This document shows positions 6,079 through 7,519 of a stretch of 7,519 nt of DNA, one piece after another; the stretch's first letter is position 1, and every line of letters begins with the position of its first letter. The DNA lies in NCBI GenBank assembly GCA_964473155.1, contig CAYYNT010000113.1, positions 1 to 7,519 on the forward strand, written 5' to 3'. Below the pieces are notes generated by a model. That model was not told where the DNA came from and ran no database searches. It saw only the letters and a list, made by a program, of their open reading frames with translations. The position numbers and the translations under genes are program-made. This stretch comes from JAJFUG01 sp964473155. GTDB taxonomy: Bacteria; Gemmatimonadota; Glassbacteria; GWA2-58-10.

Positions 6079-7519
6079 ATGTTATTCCCGGATCGTCATG
6101 TCCCAACCGCCGGGTCGAGAACACGGTCAGGCTGGAGGCTGGCAGCAGGCTTTTGAAAGCGCCGCCGCCTGCCTTCACCTGGACCGAATCCTGCGGCTCG
6201 ACCCGCAAGGACGGATTATCCTTCCCCTCCGGAAGCGCCCGGTAAATATACAGTACGGCGTCCTCGCTCAACCCGTCAAGCTGGAAGGCGGCCTGCCTGT
6301 CCAGGCTGTTGTCATTAAGCACGGCCAGGGTAATGGCGTTGTCCTGAGCACGAAGGGCCGCGGCGGTCACCCGCTGGAAACCGCTTGGGTCTGCCCCGCC
6401 TGTCACACGCGCAGCCAGGACATCCGAGCCTTTGGCGACAAACCGGCTGAGCAGCCCGTAAACAAAATAGCTGTTCGGGAAAGGCGTGTACCCGGCGAGC
6501 AGACGGCGGTTCTCGCGGTCCCAGGTCTCGACCATCTGCCAGGCCCCGTCCAGGTCGCCCCGGTTCACGAAACTCCAGCGGTTGACGCCATCCACTCCCA
6601 CATTGATCGCGCGCAGGGCCAGTGCTGCGTCCTTTAGCGCGGCGGGCCAGGTTGCCGGCCCGCTGTCAGTTCCGCCCCATCCGTAGTACATGCTGCCAAG
6701 CTCGCTCAGGAAAAACGGCTTGCCGCGCTCGTGCGCCCAGCCAGCCCATTCGGCCAGACGGTTCTCGACAAGCGAGAGCGGCAGGTCGGGGCGGCCGGGC
6801 AGGGTGTCGGCCCAGTCGAACCGGCTGTAATAGCTGTGGATGTCATAAGCGCCGATATACTGGTCGAAATCGATCTTCTCCGGCTCCAGGGCCGGAGTAT
6901 CGGTCCAGTCCGGGCCGGAGAGCGGGATACTTATCCCGGCGCTGTCCAGCGCTGCTCTGACAGCGGCCAGCCCTGGCGTAAAAGGCGCGCTCTCATTCGG
7001 CGGCATCTGCCACCAGGACCAGTCCCAGCCCGGCTCGTTGCTGATCGAAAGCCACTTGATACAAGTGTAGCCGCGCTCGGCTGTCAGGTATTTGACCAGC
7101 GCGGCATAGCCATTGGCGAAATCCTCCAGCGAATACGGAGCGCTGTGCACGCGTTTGACCGGGTCGCCGCGGAACTCAGGGTAGGCGTTCCAGTCGGCGT
7201 TCACCCACATCTGCTGAAGGAACACATCCGCGCCGCGGCTCTGGCACCAGTCGAGGATGCGGCAGAGCGCCTGCATCTCGCGGCTGTCCCAGGTGAACAC
7301 CCCTTGTTCCGGCTCGTACATGCGGGCCTCCAGCTCAACGCGGATGAAATCCAGGCCCAGCCAGTCGGCGTGACGGCAGAGAGCTTCCCAGGCGGCGCCA
7401 TCCGCCGGATCGGGATTGGCGCCCCAGGCGCTCCCCCCGTGGCTGCGCTGGCCGTCGAACGGAATAGAATCCTCGATCGCATGCCACGACGCCCCCAGGC
7501 CACCGGCCATGCGGTGCAG
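6068..7519 (-). CDS. Clan GH-A glycoside hydrolase (5' end beyond window)
   Basis: The frame is open from the right edge to a TGA at 6068-6070, with 483 residues visible. An ATG at 7508-7510 is probably internal: no ribosome binding site appears in the nine bases before it, and it falls directly before GGLGASWH, which looks like the first barrel strand of GH5/GH30/GH39-type enzymes. Any signal peptide is therefore out of view. Numbering from that Met, the acid/base is likely E159 in WLSISNEPGWDW and the nucleophile E270 in PFFLSELGSMYYGW, the usual strand-4 and strand-7 glutamates of clan A. H225 in YDIHSYYSR is a probable substrate-side residue. After about 370 a small beta-sandwich follows, ending near LTVFSTR (461-467), as in GH30-like proteins. 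It acts on a beta-linked or otherwise retained glycan, but I cannot assign the family number or substrate. Confidence 0.85.
   Translation of the reverse strand: MHRMAGGLGASWHAIEDSIPFDGQRSHGGSAWGANPDPADGAAWEALCRHADWLGLDFIRVELEARMYEPEQGVFTWDSREMQALCRILDWCQSRGADVFLQQMWVNADWNAYPEFRGDPVKRVHSAPYSLEDFANGYAALVKYLTAERGYTCIKWLSISNEPGWDWSWWQMPPNESAPFTPGLAAVRAALDSAGISIPLSGPDWTDTPALEPEKIDFDQYIGAYDIHSYYSRFDWADTLPGRPDLPLSLVENRLAEWAGWAHERGKPFFLSELGSMYYGWGGTDSGPATWPAALKDAALALRAINVGVDGVNRWSFVNRGDLDGAWQMVETWDRENRRLLAGYTPFPNSYFVYGLLSRFVAKGSDVLAARVTGGADPSGFQRVTAAALRAQDNAITLAVLNDNSLDRQAAFQLDGLSEDAVLYIYRALPEGKDNPSLRVEPQDSVQVKAGGGAFKSLLPASSLTVFSTRRLGHDDPGITSAP

Noticed and set aside
7508..7510. ATG as the true start of the GH-A glycosidase
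   Set aside because: The frame stays open to the window edge, no ribosome binding site is seen, and the ATG sits at what looks like the first barrel strand, so the real start is probably outside.

Overview
The window looks like chromosomal DNA of a Gram-negative, glycan-degrading bacterium of fairly high GC content, probably uncultivated. The Gram-negative call rests on an outer-membrane beta-barrel protein and two glycosidases, at least one of them with a secretion signal. The barrel type (CBM9-like domain plus DUF5916) is frequent in the FCB group and related candidate phyla. The two good promoters have E. coli-like -35/-10 boxes, not the Bacteroidota TTTG/TAnnTTTG type, which argues mildly against Bacteroidota proper. 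This taxonomic guess is inference; no rRNA or marker gene is present.

Layout. Positions 1-3977 hold a minus-strand pair: a CBM9-like/DUF5916 barrel protein (starting with TTG) followed after 46 bases by a secreted family 2 glycoside hydrolase that runs off the left edge. Positions 3978-4232 are a divergent control region with one sigma70-type promoter facing each way and a direct repeat centred between the two -35 boxes. Positions 4233-5111 encode a Tat-exported aldo/keto reductase (GTG start), and 5226-6059 a GufA/ZIP11-type metal transporter on the same strand. This meets, tail to tail with an 8-base gap, a clan GH-A glycosidase on the minus strand (6068 to the right edge, N-terminus missing).

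How the parts may work together (inference). The barrel protein and the GH2 enzyme read as one transcription unit for binding or admitting a glycan and cutting it in the periplasm. The Tat-exported reductase is driven from the same intergenic region in the opposite direction and might act on a released sugar or a related carbonyl compound. The GH-A enzyme is a second glycosidase within 5 kb. The substrate cannot be read from the sequence. The metal transporter is probably a neighbour of convenience. I see no tRNA, rRNA, CRISPR array, insertion sequence, phage gene or other mobile element, and no gene-free stretch above 300 bases.
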